From: Oscillospiraceae bacterium
GTDB lineage: Bacteria; Bacillota; Clostridia; Oscillospirales; CAG-272
Assembly (NCBI GenBank): GCA_015064735.1
Contig: SVRP01000012.1
Location: forward strand, 1-64,000
Direction: 5' to 3'
Length of the DNA stretch: 64,000 nucleotides
The notes beneath the pieces are model-generated. The model ran no database searches and was not told where the DNA came from. It saw only the letters and a program-made list of their open reading frames with translations. Of this stretch, positions 56,201 to 64,000 are shown one piece after another (position 1 is the stretch's first letter; each line of letters opens with the position of its first letter). The translations under genes were made by a program, and so were the position numbers.

Positions 56201-58017
56201 GACTTATTGGTACCGACTACGAGGACGGAGAATGTCAGGCGACCCGTTGGGCATATAGTGTTGCCGTTTATGCACAAATCGAGAAACCTACCATCGTATA
56301 TAAGGAACTCTATGGAGAATATTACGGCGTGGTAACGCCAGAAAATATTGATAATTGGTACAACGACCACTACGAATATGAAGCAATCGATAAGAACGGA
56401 GAGTCCGTTGATATCACCATAGCGTCCGAAGCAGGTTATGCTCGCTTCTACGTACCCTCTGCCGGAACGAAGGTAAGAGTTAAGATACCTGCCTCCGGAT
56501 ATTGGCTTGAGAGCGAGTGGAGCGAATGGTACACCTTCGATGGCATTAAGGTTTCAGCACCCACATTCGGTGAATATGATCAGACCACCTGCGAGATCAG
56601 CTGGTGGGCTGATACCGCTAATGTATCCCATTATCTTTATACGATCAACGGCGGCACACCTGTGAGAGTTGAGCTTGACGCAGAACTTTCCGTTGCACTT
56701 GACAACGGTGACGAGCTTCGTGTAATGTGCGTTGCTTCCGAACAAGCAATCGCAAACGGATATCTCGACAGCGAATGGGTTGAATACACATGTACCGATG
56801 CAAGACAAAAGCTGAGTACGCCTGCGAATATCAGAATTGAGGACGGCTTACTTGTTTGGGATAAGATTACCGGTGCAAACAGGTATATTGTCGAACAGGA
56901 TTATAACGGTAGAGTACAAAACATAGAGATTGGTTATATAGGCTGGAGTCCAAAGATCGGTGCTACCTACCGAGTAAAAGCTATATCTGAGGATACCGAA
57001 AACTACAAGCCAAGTAATTGGAGTGAGCTTTATGTTTTCACCGTCACGTTGACAAATCCCGAATTTCAGGAAATTCGCAGAGAGAGAGTATATTGGACTT
57101 CCGTAGACTATGCGCAAGGATACAATTACAAGATAGGCGAGAACGGCGAGGTGAATACATCAAGAAATTATTACCTCGCGTTGTCCGAAATCCCGGTTGG
57201 CGAAAAGCTTTACGTTCAGGCGTATGCCGAGGGATGCACAAGCAGTGAATGGGTGATGATTTATCATAACGTAACTAAACTTGCTGTTCCTGTTGTTGCC
57301 GTTTCGGGAGGTACTGCGTCCTGGTCGGCGATAGAGAACGCCGAGGGTTATCTCTACAAGATCAATGGCGGTGAAGCCAAAGTAACCACCGAACTTTCGG
57401 TTTCAGGACTCAATGCCGGTGATACGATCACGGTATGCGCTACGATCGACGAGTTCGGATACGCAAACAGCGATTGGAGCGAGGCTAAAACTCAGCTGCC
57501 TATTATGAGCGCGCCTGTGCTTGATACGAGCTTGTTCTCAAGCGAGGGAAAGATTTCTTGGGGGGCAGTTGACGGTGCAGCTTCCTACGAGTATGAAATC
57601 AACGGATCTCCTGCCGTCATTGGTGGTGTCTCAATGTCGCACATCGATTACGGGCAAGCGTTCAGAGTACGCGCTATATGCACTAACGGCGAGTACGAAT
57701 GGTACGGTGAATGGTGCGAGATTGTAATCCGTGTGGACACGAGAGAGCAGCTCGCAACACCTGCTATAGCTTATGATCCCGAAATAGGTCTTACCGTTGC
57801 GATCAATGATCCAAAGGTATCTCACTACGAGGTAATGTTCGGACAGAACGGATATACATGGTCTTATTATCCCCCTGACGGCGCGTACGAAACAGAGGTT
57901 ATAACAAACTCATTTGCATTCCCAGAAAACGACCGTACCGTTTACGTTAAAGCGGTACCTAACGATGCCAACTATCGCGACAGCGAGTGGGCATCGCTTA
58001 CGATAACTTTTGAATAA
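53251..58017 (+). CDS. Very large lipoprotein with Fn3-like repeats
   Basis: 1588 residues. Lipoprotein signal with lipobox LSSC (KILSFALAIVMILSVLAILSSC). Near the N-terminus are three ~85-residue repeats that start like KLSAPIVSISSSGLASW and contain YKINGAG, SVQL.GQ and VKAVGDG; they resemble fibronectin type III-like beta-sandwiches. The middle (~300-1080) is a mix of beta-rich regions and a helical insertion around 730-800 with many Gln and Glu. The C-terminal ~500 residues have five to six more of the short Fn3-like units (W.....A..Y.YKINGG, GD...V.A). No catalytic motif or sortase signal. It is outside, tied to the membrane, probably a surface or glycan-binding protein. Ribosome site AAGGAGGAAAAT. 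A degenerate piece of the same repeat lies at 58158. Confidence 0.82.
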   Translation: MKRKILSFALAIVMILSVLAILSSCDDKSANNTATSAPETTAGAQKLTAPTVTLTGNVATWEANPNADKFEISIGGDLSYVENTVTSKTLANGQTFKVRAVGDGNKYTTSDWSNSVIYTDGSTVITPNKLSAPIVSISSSGLASWNAVPGAVGYSYKINGAGETVINETSVQLLNGQNISVKAVGDGINNADSDYSASQTYTAGTPTPQPTKLGAPIVTISSTGLASWTAVANASSYVYKINGGAGTPITATSVQLTDGQSIVVKAVGDGTNYTDGDYSASKTYTVGSVTPSGEAPTYLGIFASNNEPSQADGFPGAFAVRPMMMSYRMMRAGSYRRFGTALDEYFADSNNHFNANFPTESEYEIYSRAGETVYIQIWLNNPSQHTILSLKLNGTKYQVGGGLSSFFVEDNGQHYNCIYVAVTIPNGTYTEKTYTVTDIEYIADTYINADGTDEFMNNNDTVSIGLPYNAENPTISDFNPTSLTMNSCSATLNVADASGLLNLTGGWLGIAVYDGYNIVANQGLVIGNNSVSATGLVENTDYWIYVYLYADLHDGNGVTAHILFEQHILTPEAITVGEVNGTLLYNSEKDGYYGAIKVNTTLNSNTAEYIKLEILKGDEVVYTDTNFNGTATVSEGILCGNSYRVRIYYKDTEYTQGKYIEESAWINYLGTPWYQKAGVYTFVNDAVYYFQLSNGDANYPAIDSFTLKLYKEESARWVANDVLYILEHPTAIDDLNAQIDVLFAQMNELPRGEEMDAVYNQIQELRAILAPLEDAKWYLENRANNNTDIAYWQTEAAKGKYYYEFEYNGTDTEKVFKVGKYYYVVLDDALTYGIGGLDIEIEYKYDKQEGGALTEGTVNEGINLDRELTNHWVEMENVSYSDGNLTLTLFNERDHWTGIGAPYAIGYVYKVEVDGKVLYIDESKHEFDIDETAWFNEYIQLIKAGQSVDGLMEKYVSDYESSYTIPVDATKLEAGNRNFAVSIRLIGTDYEDGECQATRWAYSVAVYAQIEKPTIVYKELYGEYYGVVTPENIDNWYNDHYEYEAIDKNGESVDITIASEAGYARFYVPSAGTKVRVKIPASGYWLESEWSEWYTFDGIKVSAPTFGEYDQTTCEISWWADTANVSHYLYTINGGTPVRVELDAELSVALDNGDELRVMCVASEQAIANGYLDSEWVEYTCTDARQKLSTPANIRIEDGLLVWDKITGANRYIVEQDYNGRVQNIEIGYIGWSPKIGATYRVKAISEDTENYKPSNWSELYVFTVTLTNPEFQEIRRERVYWTSVDYAQGYNYKIGENGEVNTSRNYYLALSEIPVGEKLYVQAYAEGCTSSEWVMIYHNVTKLAVPVVAVSGGTASWSAIENAEGYLYKINGGEAKVTTELSVSGLNAGDTITVCATIDEFGYANSDWSEAKTQLPIMSAPVLDTSLFSSEGKISWGAVDGAASYEYEINGSPAVIGGVSMSHIDYGQAFRVRAICTNGEYEWYGEWCEIVIRVDTREQLATPAIAYDPEIGLTVAINDPKVSHYEVMFGQNGYTWSYYPPDGAYETEVITNSFAFPENDRTVYVKAVPNDANYRDSEWASLTITFE

Positions 58018-58022
58018 TCTTA

Positions 58023-58053
58023 AAAAGCGGTGGGCTTCGGCTCACCGCTTTCT
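58023..58053 (+). terminator. Terminator of the Fn3-like lipoprotein
   Basis: The stem AGCGGTGGGC/GCTCACCGCT with a TTCG tetraloop is followed by TTCT. Confidence 0.7.
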
Positions 58054-58157
58054 CTCAAAACGCAAGAATTGCATCGCTGTAGTCAAAGAAAAGGCGTTGG
58101 GAAAGCATCGAAAAAAACAGCCATCTCCGCTCACAAAATATTTGGGAGCAATAAACA

Positions 58158-58259
58158 ATGAATAAGTCCGGGGATACCTACAGAGTAAGAGCAATGCCAA
58201 AGACTACCGAAACACACAGACCCGGTGCTTGGAGCGAATATGTAACCTATGTAGGATAA
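58158..58259 (+). pseudogene. Remnant of an Fn3-like repeat protein
   Basis: 33 codons from ATG to TAA reading GDTYRVRAMPKTTETHRPGAW, then SEYVTYVG. This closely matches the repeat unit of the adjacent lipoprotein (GATYRVKAISEDTENYKPSNW). There is no signal peptide or ribosome site. It is probably the 3' end of a deleted paralogue or of an earlier, longer form of the neighbouring gene. Confidence 0.7.
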
Positions 58260-58278
58260 TAAAAACATATAAAAACAG

Positions 58279-58321
58279 AAACACAGCGGTCTTGAGCGAA
58301 AGCTCAAGACCGCTGTGTTTT
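58279..58321. terminator. Strong bidirectional terminator next to eno
   Basis: An 18-base perfect stem (AACACAGCGGTCTTGAGC and complement) with a GAAA loop. The minus-strand U-tract is for eno. Confidence 0.9.
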
Positions 58322-59633
58322 ATATATTTGTGAAATTTTTAGATGTTGCGCTTGGCATATCCTTAAATCCGTATGAGCCTGAGGATGCGAGCTCGTCGGC
58401 TATGCGGAGCAGGCGGTTATACTTTGCCACGCGTTCGCCTCGGCAGGGGGCACCCGTTTTGATAAAGGGGGCATTGACCGCCACGGCTATATCCGCGATT
58501 GCCGTGTCCTCGGTTTCTCCCGAGCGGTGGGATATGATCGTTCTGTACCCCGCGTTCTGCGCCATATGAATAACGTCAAGAGTTTCGGACAGAGTTCCTA
58601 TCTGGTTTGGCTTTATAAGAATGGTATTTGCGATTTTCCTTTCGATACCCATTTTAAGTCTTTCGGTGTTTGTCACGAATAGGTCGTCTCCAACGAGCAT
58701 TATCTTGTCTCCAAGCTTCTTTGTGAGCTCACGCCAACCGTCCATATCTCTCTGGTCAAGACCGTCCTCAATAGACATGATCATAGGATATTTCTCGCAG
58801 AGGGAGACCCAATGCTCCACAAGCTCGTCGCTTGTGAATTTTTTCTGTCTTTTTGGAAGAATATATATTCCCTCGTTTTCGTCGAACCATTCGGATGCGG
58901 CGGTATCAAGGGCAATCCTGATTTCCTCGGTGGTGTATCCCGCGCCCTTGATTGCCTCGCAAATAAGGTCGATAGCGTCGTTATCGTCCTTGAGGCTTGG
59001 CGCGAATCCGCCCTCGTCTCCCACACCCGTGCTAAGTCCTTTGCTCTTAAGGAGCCTGCCAAGCTCATGGTATATCTCCGCGCCCGCCCTCAGAGCGTCG
59101 GAAAAACTGTCGATACCAACGGGAACTATCATAAATTCCTGTATTTCAATATTGTTTGACGCATGCGCGCCACCGTTGAGAATGTTCATCATGGGTACGG
59201 GCAGACGGTAGGAGTCAATTCCTCCGAGCTGCTTGTATAGGGGGAGACCGTTACGCATCGCAGCCGCTCTTGCTGCTGCAAGAGATACGGCAAGTATTGC
59301 GTTTGCCCCTATTCTTGATTTGTTTTCGGTGCCGTCAAGCTTATTTAGGGTGCGGTCGAGCTTTCCCTGATCTGCGGGATCCATACCGAGAAGTGCAGGG
59401 GAGATCACGTCGTTTACGTATCCGACTGCGGTTAAGACACCCTTGCCGCCATATCTGCTTTTGTCTTTGTCTCTTTTTTCGTGGGCTTCGTAAATTCCCG
59501 TTGACGCCCCCGACGGAGCGCTTGCGTAGGCGGAGGTGCCGTCAGATAAGACCACCACGGCTTCAACGGTCGGATTCCCCCTCGAATCAAGTATTTCACG
59601 CGCGTGGCATTTTGAAACGGTTGCATCGGTCAT
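58320..59633 (-). CDS. eno: Enolase
   Basis: 437 residues. It interconverts 2-phosphoglycerate and phosphoenolpyruvate in glycolysis. Seen: [27 protein letters not shown] (loop that closes on the substrate), [28 protein letters not shown], the Mg-binding set [10 protein letters not shown] and SIEDGLDQ, the catalytic lysine region [13 protein letters not shown], and [18 protein letters not shown]. Start ATG 59633 after GAAAGGAACAG. It lies directly downstream of pckG on the same strand; a terminator in the 80-base gap suggests it has its own promoter or depends on read-through. Confidence 0.97.
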   Translation of the reverse strand: MTDATVSKCHAREILDSRGNPTVEAVVVLSDGTSAYASAPSGASTGIYEAHEKRDKDKSRYGGKGVLTAVGYVNDVISPALLGMDPADQGKLDRTLNKLDGTENKSRIGANAILAVSLAAARAAAMRNGLPLYKQLGGIDSYRLPVPMMNILNGGAHASNNIEIQEFMIVPVGIDSFSDALRAGAEIYHELGRLLKSKGLSTGVGDEGGFAPSLKDDNDAIDLICEAIKGAGYTTEEIRIALDTAASEWFDENEGIYILPKRQKKFTSDELVEHWVSLCEKYPMIMSIEDGLDQRDMDGWRELTKKLGDKIMLVGDDLFVTNTERLKMGIERKIANTILIKPNQIGTLSETLDVIHMAQNAGYRTIISHRSGETEDTAIADIAVAVNAPFIKTGAPCRGERVAKYNRLLRIADELASSGSYGFKDMPSATSKNFTNI

Positions 59634-59668
59634 AGTATCTGTTCCTTTCTTTTTTTACTATTATTAGC

Positions 59669-59704
59669 AAAAAAATCCCCTTTTATCCGCGAGGATAAAA
59701 GGGG
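59669..59704 (-). terminator. Terminator of pckG
   Basis: The stem CCCCTTTTATCC/GGATAAAAGGGG with a GCGA loop carries a T-run on the minus strand (plus 59670-59676 is A-rich). Confidence 0.85.
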
Positions 59705-59712
59705 ATAAGGGA

Positions 59713-61500
59713 TTACTTTGCGGCTTTGAGTCTTGCCTCAAGAGCGGCAAGCTCATCGTACATGGTGTTGGGAACTCTGTCGCCTACCTGAGCGTAGAAG
59801 GACTTGATGTTCTCAACGTCAGCAAGCCAGGATTCTACGTCTACGCTGAGAAGATCCTTGATAGTGTCAACGGTAATACCGTCAAGACCCTCAATATTGA
59901 TATCCTCTGCGTTGGGAACGTATCCGATAGGAGTAATGTTAGCCTCAACCTTACCCTCACAACGGGCAAGAATCCACATAAGAACTCTCATGTTATCACC
60001 AAATCCGGGCCAAATGAAGTTGCCGTTGTCATCGGTGCGGAACCAGTTAACGTGGAATATCTTGGGAGGATTGGGGATTATAGTACCCATCTTGAGCCAG
60101 TGAGCCCAGTAATCACCCATATCGTAACCTACGAAGGGTCTCATTGCCATGGGGTCGCGGCGAACTACGCCGACAGCGCCTGCTGCTGCGGCTGTGGTCT
60201 CGGAAGCCATGATAGAGCCAACGAATGCTCCGTTCTGCCAGCTGGTAGACTGGTAAACGAGAGGAGCGGTCTTTGCGCGGCGACCACCGAATACAATTGC
60301 GGAAACGGGAACACCTGCGGGATTATTGAATTCCTTGGAGAGACAAGGACAGTTGATAGCAGAAGCTGTGAAACGGCTGTTGGGGTGAGCGCCGCAGGTA
60401 GACTTATCAGCCTTGTTGTACTTGGTGCAATCCCAAACGTTACCCTTCCAGTCTATAGCGTTTGTAGGAGGATTCTTGTCAAGACCTTCCCACCATACGG
60501 TATTGTTGTCAAGATTGTGAACAACGTTGGTAAAGATAGTGTCTCTCTTGGTGGTGTAAAGAGCATTGGGGTTAGAGCCCTCGTTGGTACCGGGAGCAAC
60601 ACCGAAGAATCCGTTCTCGGGGTTAACAGCCCAAAGTCTGCCGTCCTCGCCGACACGGAGCCAAGCAATGTCGTCTCCTACACACCATACCTTGTAGCCC
60701 TTCTTCTGGTAGAATTCCGGAGGAATGAGCATTGCGAGGTTGGTCTTACCGCAAGCGGAGGGGAATGCAGCGCAGATATACTTGGTCTCACCGTCGGGAT
60801 ATTCAACGCCGAGAATAAGCATGTGCTCTGCCATCCAATTCTCCTTGCGTCCAAGATAGGAAGCTATACGGAGAGCGAAGCACTTCTTACCGAGAAGAAC
60901 GTTTCCGCCGTAACCGGAGTTAACAGACCAAATGGTGTTGTCCTCGGGGAAATGACAGATATAACGGTTCTCCTGATCTATATCAGCCTTTGCGTGGAGA
61001 CCCTTAATGAAATCTCCGCTCTCTCCGAGCGCATCAAGAACGTTGGTTCCTACGCGGGTCATGATAAGCATGTTGAGTACGACGTAAATAGAGTCGGTAA
61101 GCTCGATGCCGTACTTAGCAAAGGGAGAACCTACGATACCCATGGAGTAGGGAATAACGTACATGGTTCTGCCCTTCATAGCGCCGGTGTAAAGCTTGGA
61201 AAGCTTTGCATAGCACTCAGCAGGAGCCATCCAGTTGTTAATGTTACCTGCATCCTCCTTCTTGGTGGTGCAGATGAAGGTTCTGTCTTCAACACGTGCA
61301 ACGTCGTTTACAGCGGTTCTGTGAAGATAGCAGTTGGGAAGAAGCTCCTGGTTGAGCTTGATCATTTCTCCGGTGGAGCAAGCCTCTGCGCGGAGAGCCT
61401 CTGCCTGAGCCTCGGAGCCGTCTATCCAAACGATCTTATCGGGCTTGGTCATGGCTGCCATCTCGTCGATCCAGCTGAGAACGTACTTGTTTTTGGTCAT
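59713..61500 (-). CDS. pckG: Phosphoenolpyruvate carboxykinase, GTP type
   Basis: 595 residues, the size of the GTP family (the ATP type is ~530). It converts oxaloacetate and GTP to phosphoenolpyruvate, CO2 and GDP, or the reverse in anaerobes that fix CO2. Marks: the kinase loop FPSACGKTNLAMLIPP with its catalytic cysteine, GDDIAWLRV, NPENGFFGVAPGTNEGSNPNA, and the PEP-binding arginine block YVIPYSMGIVGSPF. Start ATG 61500 after AGGAGAAAAAAGAC. It lies next to eno, so two enzymes of the PEP node are neighbours. Its promoter is about 150 bases upstream. Confidence 0.96.
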   Translation of the reverse strand: MTKNKYVLSWIDEMAAMTKPDKIVWIDGSEAQAEALRAEACSTGEMIKLNQELLPNCYLHRTAVNDVARVEDRTFICTTKKEDAGNINNWMAPAECYAKLSKLYTGAMKGRTMYVIPYSMGIVGSPFAKYGIELTDSIYVVLNMLIMTRVGTNVLDALGESGDFIKGLHAKADIDQENRYICHFPEDNTIWSVNSGYGGNVLLGKKCFALRIASYLGRKENWMAEHMLILGVEYPDGETKYICAAFPSACGKTNLAMLIPPEFYQKKGYKVWCVGDDIAWLRVGEDGRLWAVNPENGFFGVAPGTNEGSNPNALYTTKRDTIFTNVVHNLDNNTVWWEGLDKNPPTNAIDWKGNVWDCTKYNKADKSTCGAHPNSRFTASAINCPCLSKEFNNPAGVPVSAIVFGGRRAKTAPLVYQSTSWQNGAFVGSIMASETTAAAAGAVGVVRRDPMAMRPFVGYDMGDYWAHWLKMGTIIPNPPKIFHVNWFRTDDNGNFIWPGFGDNMRVLMWILARCEGKVEANITPIGYVPNAEDINIEGLDGITVDTIKDLLSVDVESWLADVENIKSFYAQVGDRVPNTMYDELAALEARLKAAK

Positions 61501-61650
61501 GTCTTTTTTCTCCTTTTTTATTTCAATAATATTTTGACGGATTTTTTAACGCAAAATTCATATCCAAGGTTTTTTCTTATAAAAGAGTCTTGTGGAAATT
61601 TTGCATTGTTGTGGCGCTTTTTAAAGGTATTCACTTGTAATCCACGATAT

Positions 61651-61679
61651 ATTTTACATGATATATTATTGTATTGCAA
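61651..61679 (-). promoter_or_regulatory. Candidate sigma-A promoter of pckG
   Basis: On the minus strand TTGCAA, 17 bases, TAAAAT; the leader is about 145 bases. Confidence 0.55.
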
Positions 61680-61750
61680 TAGGTTTTTGAAAAAGGTTAC
61701 AAATTGTTAACATTCTTGCGAAGATTTTACAAGAATGTGTGAATTTACTT

Positions 61751-61780
61751 TTTGCAAGTTTGGATGACGCGACTTGCAAA
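61751..61780. promoter_or_regulatory. Inverted repeat TTTGCAAGT-N12-ACTTGCAAA
   Basis: Two perfect 9-base arms with a 12-base spacer, upstream of pckG (beyond its -35) and about 265 bases upstream of the rpsL promoter. Half-sites recur at 61802 (TTTGCAAAT) and 61904 (TTTTGCAAGT). The arrangement suggests a dimeric regulator; the protein is unknown. Confidence 0.45.
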
Positions 61781-62044
61781 TAGGCGCGAGATAGCGCTTG
61801 TTTTGCAAATAAAAAATCCTACATTATTATATATAGACGGTTTGGATATAAAAAATACAGAAAAGCATATCGATAGATTGTAAAATTTGAGAGTGGGAAC
61901 AGAGCTTTTGCAAGTAATTGCTTGAAAAAAGGATAAAAATGGACGTAATTAGGTTATATTATATAAAAAAGATGCAAATAATGTATGTATATTTACTATA
62001 TGATTGTGCAAAACAGAGAATTTTTGCCCTGAATAATATCACTC

Positions 62045-62073
62045 TTGACAATCGAAATAAAAAATGATAAAAT
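62045..62073 (+). promoter_or_regulatory. Sigma-A promoter of the str operon
   Basis: TTGACA, 17 bases, TAAAAT; leader about 95 bases with two small hairpins and a five-codon ORF (MTETR) at 62106, whose meaning is unclear. Confidence 0.8.
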
Positions 62074-62174
62074 ATACTGTGTCCGTTTGCGAAAACGGAG
62101 TAAAAATGACAGAAACGCGCTAAAACGCGTCTGTAAATAAACATTAAATTTAATGAAAAGGAGGAAAAAGGAGA

Positions 62175-62591
62175 ATGCCAACATTCAACCAGCTTGTAAA
62201 GCAGGGCCGTCAGGACAAGGTTTATAAGTCAAAGGCACCCGTTCTTCAGAAGGGCTTTAACACTTTGAACAATGTTCCTACGGATCAGTCTTCACCCCAG
62301 AAGAGAGGCGTTTGCACCAAGGTATCTACTACCAGCCCCAAGAAGCCTAACTCCGCACTTCGTAAGATCGCGAGAGTAAGACTCACCAACGGACTCGATG
62401 CAACCACCTACATTCCCGGTATCGGACACAACCTTCAGGAGCACTCTGTCGTTCTTATCAGAGGCGGAAGAGTTAGAGACCTCCCCGGTGTACGTTACCA
62501 CATCATCCGCGGAACCCTTGACGCACAGGGCGTTGCAAACCGTAATCAGAGCCGTTCCAAGTACGGCGCAAAGAGACCTAAGAAGAAGTAA
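62175..62591 (+). CDS. rpsL: Ribosomal protein S12
   Basis: 138 residues, the Gram-positive length. It shapes the decoding centre. Seen: [37 protein letters not shown], and [22 protein letters not shown]. Lys56 (E. coli Lys42/43) is wild type. Position 101, equivalent to E. coli Lys87/88, is Arg (AGA at 62475-62477); lysine is usual. Arg here is a known streptomycin-resistance substitution in E. coli and Mycobacterium. First gene of the str operon. Confidence 0.97.
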   Translation: MPTFNQLVKQGRQDKVYKSKAPVLQKGFNTLNNVPTDQSSPQKRGVCTKVSTTSPKKPNSALRKIARVRLTNGLDATTYIPGIGHNLQEHSVVLIRGGRVRDLPGVRYHIIRGTLDAQGVANRNQSRSKYGAKRPKKK

Positions 62592-62744
62592 TTCGGGTCA
62601 AAACAAAAAGGTATAAAGCAAAAAGTCGCAAGACGATCCTCAATATAAATTTAATGTTTATTTATGCGATCGTTTTTGTGCGCTTACAGAAGAATGCTTT
62701 TGAGTACCTATGAATTCATAATATTAATGAAGGAGGGAAGTACA

Positions 62745-63215
62745 GTGCCGAGAAGAGGTCGTATATCCAAAAGAGACGTATTGCCGGATCCTATGTACAA
62801 TTCTAAGCTTGTAACCAAGCTTATCAACAACATTATGTACGACGGCAAGAAGGGCGTAGCCCAGAAAATCGTTTATGACGCATTTTCAACAATTGAAGCT
62901 AAGACCGGGGAGAATCCCATCGAAGCATTTAAGGCAGCTCTTGAGAATGTCATGCCTGTCCTTGAGGTCAAGGCTCGCCGTGTAGGCGGTTCGACATATC
63001 AGGTGCCTATGGAGGTAAGAGCAGAGCGCCGTCAGACCCTTGGTCTGCGTTGGCTCGTAGCATACTCCAGAAACCGCGGAGAGCGCACCATGGCTGAAAG
63101 ACTTGCAGCAGAGATCATCGATGCAAAGAACAGCATGGGCGGAGCCTTCAAAAAGAAGGAAGAAACTCACCGTATGGCAGAAGCAAACAAGGCGTTTGCT
63201 CACTACAGATATTAA
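62745..63215 (+). CDS. rpsG: Ribosomal protein S7
   Basis: 156 residues from GTG 62745, which follows GAAGGAGGGAAGTACA. The open frame continues 27 codons upstream, but those codons are not S7-like and there is no second ribosome site. Marks: [52 protein letters not shown], and the ending [18 protein letters not shown]. It organises the head of the 30S subunit. It is 153 bases after rpsL, with nothing recognisable in the gap. Confidence 0.96.
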   Translation: MPRRGRISKRDVLPDPMYNSKLVTKLINNIMYDGKKGVAQKIVYDAFSTIEAKTGENPIEAFKAALENVMPVLEVKARRVGGSTYQVPMEVRAERRQTLGLRWLVAYSRNRGERTMAERLAAEIIDAKNSMGGAFKKKEETHRMAEANKAFAHYRY

Positions 63216-63243
63216 TCTGTCATTAATATAAGGAGAAAAGTTA

Positions 63244-64000
63244 ATGGCTAGAGAATATTCACTTCAGAAAACAAGAAATATCGGTATTATGGCGCATATC
63301 GACGCCGGTAAGACTACCACTACCGAGAGAATTTTGTTCTACACCGGTAAGACTCACAAAATAGGTGAGACTCACGAGGGCGCAGCAACCATGGACTGGA
63401 TGGCACAGGAGCAGGAGAGAGGTATTACCATTACTTCTGCGGCTACCACCTGTTTCTGGGCGCACTCTCAGTTCCACAACGACGCAGCGGCTACGAAGGC
63501 AAACACCCACCGTATCAACATAATTGATACCCCCGGCCACGTTGACTTCACCGTTGAAGTTGAACGTTCTCTCCGCGTACTTGACGGTTCTGTAACCGTT
63601 CTTTGCGCAAAGGGAGGAGTTGAGCCTCAGTCTGAGACCGTTTGGCGTCAGGCAGACAAGTACGGTGTTCCGCGTATGGCGTACATCAACAAGATGGACA
63701 TTACCGGCGCAGACTTTTACCGCGTTGTCGGCATGATGAAGGACAGACTTCATGCAAACGCAGTACCGATTCAGCTTCCCATCGGTAAGGAGATGACCTT
63801 TAAGGGTATCATCGACCTTATGACTATGGAAGCAGACGTATATTACGATGACCTTGGTAAGGACATGAGAGTGGAGGAAATCCCCGCTGACATGAAGGAG
63901 CTTGCTGAGGAATACCGTGAAAGAATGATAGAGTCTATCTGTGAAACAGACGAGGAGCTCATGGATAAGTACTTCAGCGGTGAGGAACTCACCATTGAGG
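63244..64000 (+). CDS. fusA: Elongation factor G, N-terminal part (partial)
   Basis: The gene starts at ATG 63244 after AAGGAGAAAAGTTA and runs off the right edge (252 complete codons). It promotes translocation on the ribosome using GTP. G1 loop [15 protein letters not shown], switch [14 protein letters not shown]3 [10 protein letters not shown]4 NKMD, then the G-prime insert. It is 28 bases after rpsG, the normal str-operon position. Confidence 0.97.
   Translation, partial: MAREYSLQKTRNIGIMAHIDAGKTTTTERILFYTGKTHKIGETHEGAATMDWMAQEQERGITITSAATTCFWAHSQFHNDAAATKANTHRINIIDTPGHVDFTVEVERSLRVLDGSVTVLCAKGGVEPQSETVWRQADKYGVPRMAYINKMDITGADFYRVVGMMKDRLHANAVPIQLPIGKEMTFKGIIDLMTMEADVYYDDLGKDMRVEEIPADMKELAEEYRERMIESICETDEELMDKYFSGEELTIE

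Larger units (their letters stand above)
61501..62044. other. Gene-free region upstream of pckG and rpsL
   Basis: No gene. AT-rich. It contains the pckG promoter (61651-61679) and a cluster of TTGCAAGT-type words (61751-61810, 61904-61917). Confidence 0.5.

Noticed and set aside
60052-61710. 552-codon plus-strand frame opposite pckG
   Set aside because: It is entirely complementary to conserved pckG. No ribosome site; an artefact of codon bias.

Overview
The window looks like chromosomal DNA of an uncultured anaerobic gut Firmicute of the class Clostridia. Evidence: a mraZ-led division and cell-wall (dcw) cluster, a PASTA-type penicillin-binding protein, a cohesin-dockerin gene, sigma-A promoters with 17-base spacers, Gram-positive-type AGGAGG ribosome sites, BspA-like leucine-rich repeat lipoproteins and genes for fucose and rhamnose use. 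No tRNA, rRNA, CRISPR array or intact mobile element was recognised.

Layout. 1-7.7 kb is accessory and partly decayed: the tail of a FAD oxidoreductase, a sugar-catabolism operon (Gfo/Idh oxidoreductase, MDR dehydrogenase, broken epimerase) divergent from an AraC regulator, an integrase stub, an ADP-ribosylglycohydrolase-family gene and a frameshifted cohesin-dockerin gene. Three copies of a short degenerate tail sequence are spread through it, two of them followed by the same perfect palindrome. 8-16.3 kb holds two very large secreted lipoproteins, one Ala-rich coiled coil and one BspA-like. 16.4-18.5 kb holds rhamnulose-1-phosphate aldolase, a TIM-barrel amidohydrolase and a BFD-like iron-sulfur protein. 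18.5-22.2 kb holds two paralogous lipoproteins on the minus strand.

22.5-37 kb is the dcw cluster: mraZ, rsmH, ftsL-like, PASTA-PBP, murE, murF, mraY, ftsW, murG, divIB and two tandem ftsZ genes. murD, murC, murB and ftsA are missing from it, and three MraZ boxes overlap its promoter. 37-40 kb has rplJ-rplL on the minus strand behind an L10 leader with an attenuator, a truncated WYL-type regulator and membrane proteins. 40.5-43.7 kb is a fucose pair (fucI and a cytoplasmic GH29 fucosidase). Then cysK and rpsT (minus), rpoB-rpoC (plus), a strong promoter driving a 32-codon ORF that ends inside a terminator, a 1588-residue lipoprotein with Fn3-like repeats, enolase and GTP-type PEP carboxykinase (minus), and the str operon start (rpsL, rpsG, partial fusA).

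How the genes fit together. The core is translation, transcription, wall synthesis and division, with ancestral clusters broken up: rplJL is separated from rpoBC and inverted, and rpoBC is separated from rpsL-rpsG-fusA. The accessory genes point to a glycan-degrading lifestyle, with deoxyhexose release and catabolism plus large surface-exposed repeat lipoproteins. The best leads for new biology are the 53.0-53.2 kb promoter/mini-ORF/terminator unit, the two FtsZ proteins without the usual C-terminal peptide, and the recurrent tail-plus-palindrome scars at the left end.
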